Assembly: GCA_016866635.1 (NCBI GenBank)
Contig: VGLT01000005.1
Span: forward strand, 1-15,782
From: Candidatus Uhrbacteria bacterium
Lineage (GTDB): Bacteria > Patescibacteriota > Patescibacteriia > 2-12-FULL-60-25
Direction: 5' to 3'
Length of the DNA stretch: 15,782 bases
This document shows, piece by piece, positions 1 to 7,030 of this stretch (positions are counted from its first letter, which is position 1; every line of letters begins with the position of its first letter). Below the pieces are notes generated by a model. That model had not been told where the DNA came from. It made no database searches and saw nothing but the letters and a program-made list of their open reading frames with translations. The translations under genes were made by a program, and so were the position numbers.

Positions 1-2
1 CC

Positions 3-3000
3 GGTACACTTCGTTTGAATGGCAACCAGGTCAACATCCTCGTGGATTTATACAACCTTGATGTTGATGCAGGAACGATCACCCACTACGGCAACCTAGC
101 TGTTACAAACAACCTGACAGTCGATGGAGGAACCTTGGCAATGGGAACCAGCACCCTTACGCTCACAGGAACAGCGAATATCGCCAGCGGAGCAACGCTT
201 TCAGAAACAAGTGGAAACATGTCTTTTGGTTCTAGCGTTACCAATGCAGGAACCCTCAGCATTGGTTCAGGTACCGCTACCTCCACCGGCGCCCTTACAA
301 ACACAGGCACCATCAACAACAACACAGGTTTACTTTCACTTGCTGCAGACTTCACCAGCGCCGGCACATACAATCGAGATACTGGTACAGTTCGTCTCAC
401 TGGCGGCAATGCTCAATCCATCGCAGGTACTCTCTACAACAATTTCATCAACATCAAATCTGCTGAAACTGCAACCTTTGCCGCGAGCTCAACCATTGCT
501 GGTTATCTCAACTCAACAAGCTCAGGAACTCTCTCTTCTGCTGGCAATGCTCTGACGGTAGTTGGAGAAACACACATCGCCTCAGGTACTGTGACCTCAA
601 CGGATGGCGTCAAGACCTTTATTGGAGCCGTGAGCTCAACGGGCTCCATCGGTGCTAACGATGGCAACATGCTGTTCTCATCCACCTTGCAGAACAATGG
701 AACCCTTGATGTTGGTTCAGGTGTCACAACCTCCACCGGCGCTCTCACAAACGCAGGGACGATCCAAGGACGCACAGGTACTCTTGCATTGGTTGCTGGG
801 ATCACGAATTCTGGCACCTTTACCGCCGGTACAGGAACGGTCCGCTTTAATGGTACACAGACTAACCCACTCACCACCGTCAACAATGTTGATATTGATG
901 GTGGGACGATCACTCAATCTGGCGACTTGGCTGTGGGTGGAACCTTGAATCTTGATTCCGGTACTTTGACCCTTGGAACCAACTCACTCACTGTGACAGG
1001 TGCTTCTACTCTCCTGTCCGGTACAACGGTCACCTCCACTTCTGGTGCCATGACCTTTACTGGCAATGTGACATCAACAGGATCGATTGGTTCAAGCTCT
1101 GGTGGCAAAATTTTCTCTGGCACCTTACAAAACAATGGAACGTTGCATGTGGGATCTGGTACAGCAACGTCTACGGGTAGCTTGACCAACGCAGGAACAA
1201 TTCTGGGCCATGCAGGTATGTTGTCCCTAGCGGCAAACTTTACTAACACAGGGACCTTTACCGCAGGAACCGGCATCGTTCGTCTCACTGGCGGCAATGC
1301 TCAATCTATCGCAGGTACTCTCTACAACAATTTCATCAACATCAAATCTGGTGAAACCGCAACTTTTGCCGCGAGTTCAACCATTAATGGTTATCTCAAC
1401 TCAACAAGCTCAGGAACTCTCTCTTCTGCTGGCAATGCTCTGACAGTGGTTGGAGATACACACATCGCCTCAGGTACCGTGACCTCAACGGATGGCGTCA
1501 AGACCTTTATTGGAGCCGTGAGCTCAACGGGCTCCATCGGTGCTAACGATGGCAACATGCTGTTCTCATCCACCTTGCAGAACAATGGAACCCTCAGAGT
1601 AGGTTCAGGAACGGCAACGACGACTGGCAATTTGACTAACGTAGGAACTGTTCATGGAAATACTGGAACCCTAGATGTTAATTCTTCCTTTGTTAACAAC
1701 GGGACATTGACGGCAGGGAGCGGTACGGTCAAATACAGCGGTTCAGGTTCAAAGAGCGTCGGTACCGGTCTCTATAACGTGTTAAAGATGACGGGAAGCG
1801 GAACCTATAATATCTGGGCAAGCACAACTGCTTTAGGTGCATTCACGGTTAACTCGGGAGCCACCTTTGCCGTCGGTACAAGCACCTTTACTGCCGCGAG
1901 TACTTATGCCAATGCTGGAACGGTTACTCTTGATACAAGCAACGGAGGTCAGATTGCGCATAGCGCAGAATCTGTCCTCATTACGGATGTAAATGGAACT
2001 CTTGTCTCATCCTTCACCACCCCAGGAAGCGTTTATGTAACGGTGCAGGATCAAAACCGCAACCTATTGGCAAACACCATTGAAACGATCACCGTTCCAT
2101 TTACGGTAAACAGTGCGGGAGGAAATGATGTGGAAATTTTGACTCTGACAGAAACGTCTGCTGGGTCTGGAATTTTCCGCAACGTTTCCGCCATTACCCT
2201 GGTATCTGCGGCAGTGACGACCAAGGATGGGGCAATTGAAATCACGGCAAGTGGTACAGGAACAGCGACCTATACTGATGCTCAACACAATACGGATGCT
2301 ACATCAACGACAGCCACGCTTACCTTTGCAGAATCGGGTGGTGGTGGAGGCGGTGGTGGAGGCGGTGGTGGTGGGGGAGGAGGAGGTGGCTCGCCAGCCG
2401 CGCCAGCGGTCGTACAAGCCCCAGTCATTTTTGTTCCAGCCGCGCCAGCTCCAGCACCCACGCCAGCTCCAGCACCATCCCTAATTGCTCCAGTCGTTGT
2501 TCAAATGAGCTTCACGGTCGGCAAAGCAACACCAATCTCCGTTGGTGCAGTCAGCCACACTGTGACAGTGAGCAATGTTGGAAAAAATGGTTTGATTGAC
2601 CTTGTGATTCAATCAGAACCGGTCAAGCTTTCTCTCTTGCCTGGTCAAAGTAAAGACATTGATACCAATGCCGACTATCGCAATGATCTCCGTGTAACCT
2701 ATGTCGCCCTAAAAGATGGTAAGCCGGAACTCAAGTTTACGGAGATTAAACCGGTCGCGTATATCTTCAAGTCAACCTTAAAACGCGGTTCAAAGGGTGA
2801 TGAAGTCATGCAGCTCCAGATCAAATTGCGCGAATGGGGTTTCATCGATAAGAAAGTTGCCCTGAATGGAAACTTTGGTCCAGCAACCGAAGCGGCGGTG
2901 AAAGCCATGCAAAAGGCCAAGGGCCTGAAGGTCGATGGTGTTGTGGGCGCAGAAACACGCGCGGTATTAAATGGAGAAAAAGCTCCTGCCGCTCCGATAT

Positions 3001-3341
3001 CCGTGCCACCCAAGACAGCGCTTGGTCCAGTCAAGCTCATGAGCCTGCCTCAAGCCGTGGCCAAAGGTGCTCGTCTCAAATTCGGATATGAATTAAAGAA
3101 TGACACGGCAAACTCCATGAGTCTCAATGTTTCACGCGAACTAATGGATGCGAGTGGGAAGGCGGTTAAGCGCTCTACAGCCACTGCAAGCATCAAGTCT
3201 GGTAAAGCGTTTGCTAAAAATGTTGATGAGGTTCTTGGCGCGACCTTGAAGCCAGGTGTCTATACACAAGTGATTAAATTTACGGATCCAAAAACCAAGA
3301 AGGTGGTGAGCGAAGGCTCCTTCTCCTTCACGGTGAAATAA
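3..3341 (+). CDS. Large repeat-rich surface protein with peptidoglycan-binding domain (5' end outside window)
   Basis: The reading frame is open to the left edge, and its first codons (G-T-L-R-L-N-G) already match the internal repeat, so the true start lies upstream. About the first 1980 bases encode Ser/Thr/Gly/Asn-rich beta-strand repeats (variants of TGALTNAGTI and LQNNGTL), as in adhesin-like exported proteins. Bases about 1980-2330 resemble an Ig-like domain of surface proteins (DQNRN, LTETSAGSGIFRN, a GDxE-like NDVEILTL). An 18-Gly run and a Pro/Ala linker follow (2337-2500), then a beta domain with HTVTVSN and LLPGQSKDID, then a PG_binding_1 domain (about 2775-2975; RGSKGDEVMQLQIKL, NGNFGPATEAAV, VDGVVGAETRAVLN), then a C-terminal Ig-like module. 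No LPXTG motif or C-terminal membrane helix is present, so cell-wall attachment would rely on the PG-binding domain. Surface location is inferred; the ligand is unknown. Confidence 0.85.
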   Translation, partial: GTLRLNGNQVNILVDLYNLDVDAGTITHYGNLAVTNNLTVDGGTLAMGTSTLTLTGTANIASGATLSETSGNMSFGSSVTNAGTLSIGSGTATSTGALTNTGTINNNTGLLSLAADFTSAGTYNRDTGTVRLTGGNAQSIAGTLYNNFINIKSAETATFAASSTIAGYLNSTSSGTLSSAGNALTVVGETHIASGTVTSTDGVKTFIGAVSSTGSIGANDGNMLFSSTLQNNGTLDVGSGVTTSTGALTNAGTIQGRTGTLALVAGITNSGTFTAGTGTVRFNGTQTNPLTTVNNVDIDGGTITQSGDLAVGGTLNLDSGTLTLGTNSLTVTGASTLLSGTTVTSTSGAMTFTGNVTSTGSIGSSSGGKIFSGTLQNNGTLHVGSGTATSTGSLTNAGTILGHAGMLSLAANFTNTGTFTAGTGIVRLTGGNAQSIAGTLYNNFINIKSGETATFAASSTINGYLNSTSSGTLSSAGNALTVVGDTHIASGTVTSTDGVKTFIGAVSSTGSIGANDGNMLFSSTLQNNGTLRVGSGTATTTGNLTNVGTVHGNTGTLDVNSSFVNNGTLTAGSGTVKYSGSGSKSVGTGLYNVLKMTGSGTYNIWASTTALGAFTVNSGATFAVGTSTFTAASTYANAGTVTLDTSNGGQIAHSAESVLITDVNGTLVSSFTTPGSVYVTVQDQNRNLLANTIETITVPFTVNSAGGNDVEILTLTETSAGSGIFRNVSAITLVSAAVTTKDGAIEITASGTGTATYTDAQHNTDATSTTATLTFAESGGGGGGGGGGGGGGGGGGSPAAPAVVQAPVIFVPAAPAPAPTPAPAPSLIAPVVVQMSFTVGKATPISVGAVSHTVTVSNVGKNGLIDLVIQSEPVKLSLLPGQSKDIDTNADYRNDLRVTYVALKDGKPELKFTEIKPVAYIFKSTLKRGSKGDEVMQLQIKLREWGFIDKKVALNGNFGPATEAAVKAMQKAKGLKVDGVVGAETRAVLNGEKAPAAPISVPPKTALGPVKLMSLPQAVAKGARLKFGYELKNDTANSMSLNVSRELMDASGKAVKRSTATASIKSGKAFAKNVDEVLGATLKPGVYTQVIKFTDPKTKKVVSEGSFSFTVK
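390..706 (+). repeat. Long internal direct repeat, copy 1 (317 bp)
   Basis: This segment of the surface-protein gene recurs 888 bases downstream (296 codons, in frame). I count about 11 differences over 317 bases, mostly in the first two thirds. The last roughly 118 bases (from 589) are identical in both copies. It encodes the block from VRLTGGNAQSIAGTLYNN to STLQNNGTL. Confidence 0.9.
1278..1594 (+). repeat. Long internal direct repeat, copy 2 (317 bp)
   Basis: Second copy of the repeat at 390-706. The differences are mostly third-position or conservative (for example Ala-Gly versus Asn-Gly in the TI-x-GYLNS segment). The identical 3' part suggests recent duplication or gene conversion. Confidence 0.9.
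2337..2390 (+). repeat. Poly-glycine codon tract, 18 consecutive Gly codons
   Basis: A run of GGT/GGA/GGC/GGG codons encodes 18 glycines, immediately followed by a Pro/Ala-rich linker. It separates the repetitive outer region from the wall-binding C-terminal part. Mixed third bases make it less slippage-prone than a pure triplet repeat, but length variation between strains is plausible. Confidence 0.95.
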
Positions 3342-3360
3342 AGATTGTAGGATAGAAACA

Positions 3361-3388
3361 GCCCCCCGACGAACGTCGGGGGGCTTTT
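3361..3388 (+). terminator. Rho-independent terminator of the surface-protein gene
   Basis: A perfect 10-bp stem (gccccccgac paired with gtcggggggc) with a GAAC loop is followed by TTTT. It starts 20 bases after the TAA stop. The gene on the other strand ends at 3403, so the hairpin sits in a convergent gap. The opposite strand lacks a clean T run, so the terminator is mainly for the + strand. Confidence 0.92.
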
Positions 3389-3402
3389 CATGAAGAGCAT
3401 TT

Positions 3403-4323
3403 CTAGGCCCGGTTCATGCTACCAAACATTTTGATTTTTCGTACGGCGACTTCCGTGATGAGGTGGGAGGCAGGCGCGAGCAATTCTCTCGGATCAATCA
3501 CTTTTGGCATGTCGGCGACCGCCTCACGGATTCCGGCGGTAAAGGCGAGACGTAAATCCGTATCTATATTAATTTTTGCGATCCCATGTTTAATAGCTTC
3601 TGTAATGTCTTCATCTAAAACCCCCCGCGCCTTCCCAAGCTTTGCTCCATGATGTTCGGCGAGCGCGAGCACATCTTCCAGCACCCCGGACGCCCCATGT
3701 AACACAAGGGGGAGATCGACCAGCTTTGAAATTTTTTCCAAGCGTTCAATATCTAAATGTGTTTTACCCTTAAACTTAAAAGCTCCGTGTGCCGTCCCGA
3801 TCGCGATCGCGAGTGAATCGCAGTCCGTCTCTTGTGCAAAACGAGCGGCTTCATCTGGATTGGTGAGAGCGGCATCTTTGGCTTTGACGTCTACCAAGTC
3901 TTCCATGCCTTTGAGCGCACCAATTTCCGCTTCCACGGAAACGGCGTGTTTGCGCGCCCACTCAACAACGTGTTTTGTTTTTGCAACGTTCTCGTCGTAG
4001 GGGAGTGATGAGCCATCAAACATGACACTGGTATATCCAGACTCGATCGCACGCTTGATTAATGGTAAGTCTTTCCCATGATCCAAATGCATAACAACAG
4101 GAATCGGTGAGTTGGCGGCCACTCGAATCATGGCGATCAGATATTCCATGCCCGCATAGTGAATCGCCCCTTCGCTGGTTTGAAGAATGATGGGAGATTT
4201 TTCTTTTACCGCCGCCGCCATGACCGCTTTTAAAATTTCTAGATTATTAACATTAAACGCAGGGATGGCGTATTTCTTTTTCCGCGCCTCGATTAGGAGT
4301 GGTTTGGCAGGAGAGAGGGGCAT
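3403..4323 (-). CDS. fba: Class II fructose-bisphosphate aldolase
   Basis: 306 aa, normal length for class II aldolase. It cleaves fructose-1,6-bisphosphate to glyceraldehyde-3-phosphate and dihydroxyacetone phosphate in the cytoplasm, using a metal ion. Visible hallmarks: HLDHG at 79-83 (D81 catalytic, H82 metal ligand), YTSVMFDGSSLPYDENV at 97-113, VEAEIG at 130-135, AIGTAHG at 174-180 (H179 ligand), LVLHGASG at 206-213 (H209 ligand, phosphate loop) and NIDTD at 252-256. The ATG lies inside the end of the upstream kinase gene (31-base overlap, different frame), so the two are almost certainly one transcript with coupled translation. No clear Shine-Dalgarno precedes the ATG. A tagatose-bisphosphate aldolase cannot be excluded from motifs alone, but fructose-bisphosphate is the likelier substrate. 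Confidence 0.93.
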   Translation of the reverse strand: MPLSPAKPLLIEARKKKYAIPAFNVNNLEILKAVMAAAVKEKSPIILQTSEGAIHYAGMEYLIAMIRVAANSPIPVVMHLDHGKDLPLIKRAIESGYTSVMFDGSSLPYDENVAKTKHVVEWARKHAVSVEAEIGALKGMEDLVDVKAKDAALTNPDEAARFAQETDCDSLAIAIGTAHGAFKFKGKTHLDIERLEKISKLVDLPLVLHGASGVLEDVLALAEHHGAKLGKARGVLDEDITEAIKHGIAKINIDTDLRLAFTAGIREAVADMPKVIDPRELLAPASHLITEVAVRKIKMFGSMNRA

Positions 4324-5279
4324 ATCTTGGCAAATTTTTTCATCACTTTTTTCAATTCACTTGCCGTGAGCAATCCAGCTTGTGGACCGATCTTTTGTAC
4401 GACACTCCACGCATTAGCTGTGCCCGCACGCATGGCCTCTGGGAGAGACCAGCCATGGTCGAGAGCATACACACAAGCTGTTGCAAAGCTATCACCGGCA
4501 CCGGTTCGTTCCACAATTTTTCCAGGGAAGATGGGGCAGTGCCACATGGTATCCCCATTGGTCGCGTAAGAACCATTTGATCCGTCGGTAATCACCACCT
4601 GTTTTGCTCCAAGATGGATAAAGCTCAGTAAAAGGTTGGGCATAGGTCGAACCCCGTCCTCTAGGAGTCGTTCCGCTTCTTCTTTGTTTACAATAAAAAG
4701 CTCAGATCGAGCGATCACGGGTTTGAGTGCTTTGAGCCCGCGTTTTAACTGCGTTCCTCCCGGATTAAACGCGAGTCGCGTTTTAGGAGATTGTTTGAGG
4801 TATTGCAGGAGGTCTTTTTCTAAGTGTTTATGCTTGTTGCCCAGAGCGGTGTAATACACCCAACGACTTGGTTCTAAGAGGGGCAATCGATAGGTTCTTG
4901 GCTGGCTATGCATTAAAATCGTCCGTTCACCCTGAAAGATGAGGACGGTTGTATAATTTGTTTCATGGTTCTGATCGATTTGCACCAAACGCGTTCCGAC
5001 GTTTTCTTTTTTCCAATACACAAGCATTTCTTGGCCTACATCATCCTTTCCTATGTGACTGACCAGAGAGGATTTTAATCCCAGGCGACGGGCACCGACC
5101 GCCGCATTTGAGGCATTTCCGGCTCCCGGAATTTTCGTCACCGATTCCACGGGGATTTTATTGGCATATTCCAAACACAATACGCACTGAGATTTATTTA
5201 ACTGACACGATACGCTGGCTTCATGAATATGAAGAAAAACATCCAAGGCAGAATCTCCGATGGAAATAAAGTCGAACAT
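4293..5279 (-). CDS. PfkB (ribokinase-like) family sugar kinase
   Basis: 328 aa. PfkB kinases phosphorylate sugars or nucleosides with ATP. Seen here: an N-terminal ISIGDSALDVF strand, the glycine-rich substrate segment PGAGNASNAAVGARRLG (51-67), an NKEE motif (198-201), and the second PfkB signature RTGAGDSFATACVYALDHG (258-276) with the anion hole GAGD and catalytic base D263. A lid segment at 25-35 carries three cysteines (C25, C32, C35), perhaps structural or metal-binding. It is first gene of a two-gene unit with aldolase, overlapping it by 31 bases. That context suggests fructose-6-phosphate or a related sugar phosphate as substrate, but ribokinase, fructokinase or nucleoside kinase activity is possible, because the family motifs do not fix specificity. 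Confidence 0.88.
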   Translation of the reverse strand: MFDFISIGDSALDVFLHIHEASVSCQLNKSQCVLCLEYANKIPVESVTKIPGAGNASNAAVGARRLGLKSSLVSHIGKDDVGQEMLVYWKKENVGTRLVQIDQNHETNYTTVLIFQGERTILMHSQPRTYRLPLLEPSRWVYYTALGNKHKHLEKDLLQYLKQSPKTRLAFNPGGTQLKRGLKALKPVIARSELFIVNKEEAERLLEDGVRPMPNLLLSFIHLGAKQVVITDGSNGSYATNGDTMWHCPIFPGKIVERTGAGDSFATACVYALDHGWSLPEAMRAGTANAWSVVQKIGPQAGLLTASELKKVMKKFAKICPSLLPNHS

Positions 5280-5285
5280 GGGGCA

Positions 5286-5314
5286 ATCATAACACGTTTT
5301 CTATTCATTGTCCT
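5286..5314 (-). promoter_or_regulatory. Putative promoter of the PfkB kinase-aldolase operon
   Basis: On the minus strand AGGACA (5309-5314) is followed after exactly 17 bases by TATGAT (5286-5291). Only six bases (TGCCCC) separate the -10 box from the ATG, so the predicted transcript would begin at or next to the start codon. Confidence 0.5.
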
Positions 5315-5403
5315 AAGTAGCTCATGTCCTAAACGGTTTAGATATTGGTTACACACACGTGTTTATTTTTTCAGAGATCTACTCATCTATGATCAAAATG
5401 AGA

Positions 5404-5440
5404 ATAACCTATAATCAGCTATAGCTAGAAATTGGTTACT
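5404..5440. repeat. Left copy of 37-bp inverted repeat, itself dyad-symmetric
   Basis: This sequence is the reverse complement of 6070-6106 with a single mismatch (5433 versus 6077). Each copy is internally symmetric about an AGCTATAGCT core (centre 5421/5422), with outer arms TAACC and GGTTA at matching distance. The left copy lies 28 bases before the PaaX/Cas2-like start and overlaps a possible -35 box. The bases outside the repeat (5398-5403 and 6107-6112) are not a target-site duplication. Confidence 0.93.
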
Positions 5441-5461
5441 ATGTCTTTTTTCTGATATCCT
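5432..5461 (+). promoter_or_regulatory. Putative promoter of the PaaX/Cas2-like gene
   Basis: TTGGTT (5432-5437) and TATCCT (5456-5461) are 18 bases apart, with the -10 box seven bases before the ATG. The same TATCCT hexamer serves as the -10 of the clpB promoter candidate. The -35 falls in the left inverted repeat, so a protein bound there would block RNA polymerase. The matches are weak. Confidence 0.35.
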
Positions 5462-5468
5462 ATCGTAG

Positions 5469-6074
5469 ATGAAAAAAAATACATTAAAACAGAACAGAAG
5501 AGCAAAAAAGAAACAGGTTCCACAGCAGGAAAGAATGACCAAAGGGGAAATGGCATTAGCTGTTCTAGGAGTTGTGGGAGCGGTTGGCGTGGTTGGTGCG
5601 GCTCTTGTTTGCCCAGGGCTTGCTTATCTCGTGCCCAGTTCTTATCGAGGACGATATCCAAACCAAGTTGCACGAAGGGCGGTCGTGAATTTAGATAAGC
5701 GTGGATGGATCGTTGCACGACAAGCCCCAACTGGTTGGGAGATCCGATTAACCCCAAAAGGATGGGTGGAATGGAAAGCGTATGAATTTGGTAAAAAACA
5801 ACTTCATCAGCCCGACAAATGGGATGGACGCTGGCGCGTGTTGATGTTTGATATTCCGGAGAAGAAAAAATTTTTGAGAGAAAAAATCAGAACGGTTCTC
5901 CGATCATTCGGATTCCATCGACTTCAAGACAGTGTTTGGATCTATCCTTACGAATGTCAGGAAGTCCTAGAGTTGCTGCGTACGCGTTATCAGATGAGAC
6001 ACGAAGCCCTGTATGGCCGTTTGGAATCTATCGACAACGATCGTTGGTTAAAAGAACAGTATCAATTGAAGTAA
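5469..6074 (+). CDS. PaaX C-terminal/Cas2-like domain protein with N-terminal hydrophobic segment
   Basis: 201 aa. Layout: a Lys/Arg-rich N terminus (1-26), a hydrophobic helix (about 28-55, Ala/Val/Leu/Gly-rich), a winged-helix-like segment (about 66-105, with RRAVVNLDKRGWIV and IRLTPKGWVEW), and a ferredoxin-like domain typical of the PaaX C terminus and Cas2 (about 119-190, WRVLMFDIPEKKKFLREKIR, then LQDSVWIYPYE). D128 in the FDIPE strand sits where Cas2 nucleases keep their catalytic Asp. No CRISPR array or other cas gene is visible, so a Cas role is unlikely. A DNA-binding regulator, perhaps membrane-tethered, is the better guess. The gene stands alone between opposite-strand neighbours and is bracketed by 37-bp inverted repeats, the right one containing its stop codon. 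The ATG at 5469 is the only sensible start; no Shine-Dalgarno is present. Confidence 0.82.
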   Translation: MKKNTLKQNRRAKKKQVPQQERMTKGEMALAVLGVVGAVGVVGAALVCPGLAYLVPSSYRGRYPNQVARRAVVNLDKRGWIVARQAPTGWEIRLTPKGWVEWKAYEFGKKQLHQPDKWDGRWRVLMFDIPEKKKFLREKIRTVLRSFGFHRLQDSVWIYPYECQEVLELLRTRYQMRHEALYGRLESIDNDRWLKEQYQLK

Positions 6075-6106
6075 CCTATTTCTAGCTATAGCTGATTATA
6101 GGTTAT
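6070..6106. repeat. Right copy of 37-bp inverted repeat, overlapping the stop codon
   Basis: Near-perfect reverse complement of 5404-5440. It contains the TAA (6072-6074) of the PaaX/Cas2-like gene and has better internal symmetry than the left copy (AACCTAT at 6073-6079 pairs with ATAGGTT at 6098-6104 around AGCTATAGCT). It could fold as an RNA hairpin, but no T run follows directly, so it is not a standard terminator. Confidence 0.93.
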
Positions 6107-6140
6107 CGTAGGTTGATAGGAAATTTTAGATTTTTTAGAT

Positions 6141-6206
6141 AAAACGAAAACCCACACCATGTATGTAAGAGAACAACTTTGGGTTAGATGAAGTTATGGT
6201 GTGGGT
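6141..6206 (-). terminator. Terminator of the orphan membrane-protein gene
   Basis: Read on the minus strand, an 11-bp perfect stem (ACCCACACCAT at 6196-6206 with ATGGTGTGGGT at 6150-6160) encloses a 35-base loop and is followed by TTTCGTTTT. It begins 20 bases after the stop codon at 6227. The long loop can form a small inner stem (AACTT with AAGTT). The long loop is unusual, but position and T-rich tail support termination. Confidence 0.7.
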
Positions 6207-6226
6207 CGTTGGGGAGAAGAGGGGGG

Positions 6227-6925
6227 TCACCAGCAGTTGTCGCAGGAATGCCCGGGCTGGTGTTCCCAGTGGGTGGGCTTCTGGTGGTGCTCGATCCAGA
6301 AGGGGAGGTGGGGGGTCATGCGCGTGGTGATTTGGGCGGCTTGGGCTACGTAGACGCCGAACTCGGGTGAGTTGACGGGAGGCAGATTACGCATCCAGCG
6401 CATGAGCACGGCTACGGTCTCGACCGTTGGTGGGGAGTAGAAGTGGATGATGAGCCGCACGTTCTCGTGATCGAAGGGTGTGCCTTCTTTCAGGATGCGG
6501 AAGATGTCTCCTGTGATTTGGATGACTTCATCCGTGAGCCGAAGAGCGCGACCATCTCTCAGAAATCTCCACCAGGTCACATCCGGGTTGCTGTGGTCGA
6601 GCCGGTAGCGCCGATCGCAGCGTCGGAACAACTGCAGGTGCAGTAGTACCAGCACGAATAGCGTACCGAACAGGAATTGAGGTTTGAGTTGTCGGTTGGA
6701 GATTCCACAGCTGGCCCTGCACCCGGTCGCATCGCACAAGTAGGGATCGGGAAAAGGATAGCATGCCATCGTGATCGACGCCTGGCACATGTAGCCGCGT
6801 TTGCTGGTTGCGAGATCGAGAGCAACCACCTCCAGTGACGGGCTACTGAACAAGAGGAGCGCCGCCAGTAGACCCCACTTCGATTTCGGTTGGATTGGCA
6901 GCGGTGGGAGCTTGAATTTTTCCAT
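6227..6925 (-). CDS. Hypothetical two-helix membrane protein, G+C-rich orphan
   Basis: 232 aa; I do not recognise the family. The ATG at 6925 is chosen because a strong Shine-Dalgarno (AAAGGGGG, seven bases upstream) precedes it. Seen: a positively charged N terminus, a first hydrophobic segment (about 17-37), a short Cys-rich loop with five cysteines, a second hydrophobic helix (about 85-102, FLFGTLFVLVLLHLQLF) followed by RRCDRRYR, then about 130 soluble residues ending in HSCDNCW. By the positive-inside rule both ends are cytoplasmic and the Cys-rich loop is outside. The first segment could instead be a cleaved signal peptide. The gene is visibly richer in G+C than its neighbours (39 of 60 bases in 6241-6300) and has its own promoter, SD and terminator, which suggests horizontal acquisition. 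Function unknown. Confidence 0.7.
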   Translation of the reverse strand: MEKFKLPPLPIQPKSKWGLLAALLLFSSPSLEVVALDLATSKRGYMCQASITMACYPFPDPYLCDATGCRASCGISNRQLKPQFLFGTLFVLVLLHLQLFRRCDRRYRLDHSNPDVTWWRFLRDGRALRLTDEVIQITGDIFRILKEGTPFDHENVRLIIHFYSPPTVETVAVLMRWMRNLPPVNSPEFGVYVAQAAQITTRMTPHLPFWIEHHQKPTHWEHQPGHSCDNCW

Positions 6926-6932
6926 GTTCCTA

Positions 6933-6940
6933 CCCCCTTT
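6933..6940 (-). promoter_or_regulatory. Strong Shine-Dalgarno of the orphan membrane-protein gene
   Basis: AAAGGGGG on the minus strand lies seven bases before ATG 6925 and settles the start against the upstream in-frame extension to 7000. It stands out because the other genes here lack a clear SD. CCCT just upstream could pair with AGGG of the SD across a GAA loop, a possible weak occlusion. Confidence 0.7.
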
Positions 6941-6971
6941 CAGGGTTGTCGGGTTGTTGAGGTACGGACAA

Positions 6972-7000
6972 AAGCTAAGCCAAAAAACTGTTCCTGTCAA
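6972..7000 (-). promoter_or_regulatory. Putative promoter of the orphan membrane-protein gene
   Basis: A perfect TTGACA (6995-7000 on the minus strand) is followed after 17 bases by TAGCTT (6972-6977), a weak -10. The leader before ATG 6925 would be about 40 bases and carries the Shine-Dalgarno. It lies back to back with the pgi promoter, whose -10 is only 11 bases from this -35. Confidence 0.5.
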
Positions 7001-7008
7001 GTGATAAA

Positions 7009-7017
7009 TGATACAAT
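7009..7017 (+). promoter_or_regulatory. Putative extended -10 promoter of pgi
   Basis: TG-A-TACAAT is an extended -10 motif (TGnTATAAT with one mismatch) ending 13 bases before the chosen pgi ATG. No convincing -35 is seen, which extended -10 promoters can tolerate. The expected start point leaves a leader of only about six bases. Confidence 0.45.
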
Positions 7018-7030
7018 CTTCTTGTTCTGT

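Noticed and set aside
86..1630. Several long antisense open frames opposite the surface-protein repeats
   Set aside because: They are by-products of the repetitive Thr/Ser/Gly codons on the + strand, recur with the repeats, have no start signals, and their translations are Val/Pro-rich without domain features.
5329..5341. CTAAAC-G-GTTTAG perfect small palindrome as an operator for the kinase-aldolase operon
   Set aside because: Arms are only six bases and it lies upstream of the predicted -35; too short to support without comparison to relatives.
5355..5379. ACACGTGT palindrome followed by a T-rich stretch as a terminator
   Set aside because: The palindrome has no loop and lies between divergent genes, so there is no transcript for it to end.
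5469..6074. A CRISPR-Cas locus, prompted by the Cas2-like domain
   Set aside because: No repeat-spacer array and no cas1 or effector gene is present. The protein carries a PaaX-like winged-helix part and a hydrophobic helix, unlike Cas2.
5404..6106. A classical insertion sequence
   Set aside because: The inverted repeats are suggestive, but there is no DDE, Y1, HUH or serine recombinase motif and no target-site duplication next to the repeats.
6188..6370. Small + strand open frame opposite the orphan gene
   Set aside because: It begins inside the terminator hairpin, is Gly/Val-rich from antisense reading of G+C-rich DNA, and has no ribosome-binding site.
6890..7030. N-terminal extension of pgi by 47 residues
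   Set aside because: It overlaps the opposite-strand orphan gene's start, SD and promoter and has no Pgi similarity; the Pgi-like N terminus and extended -10 support 7031.
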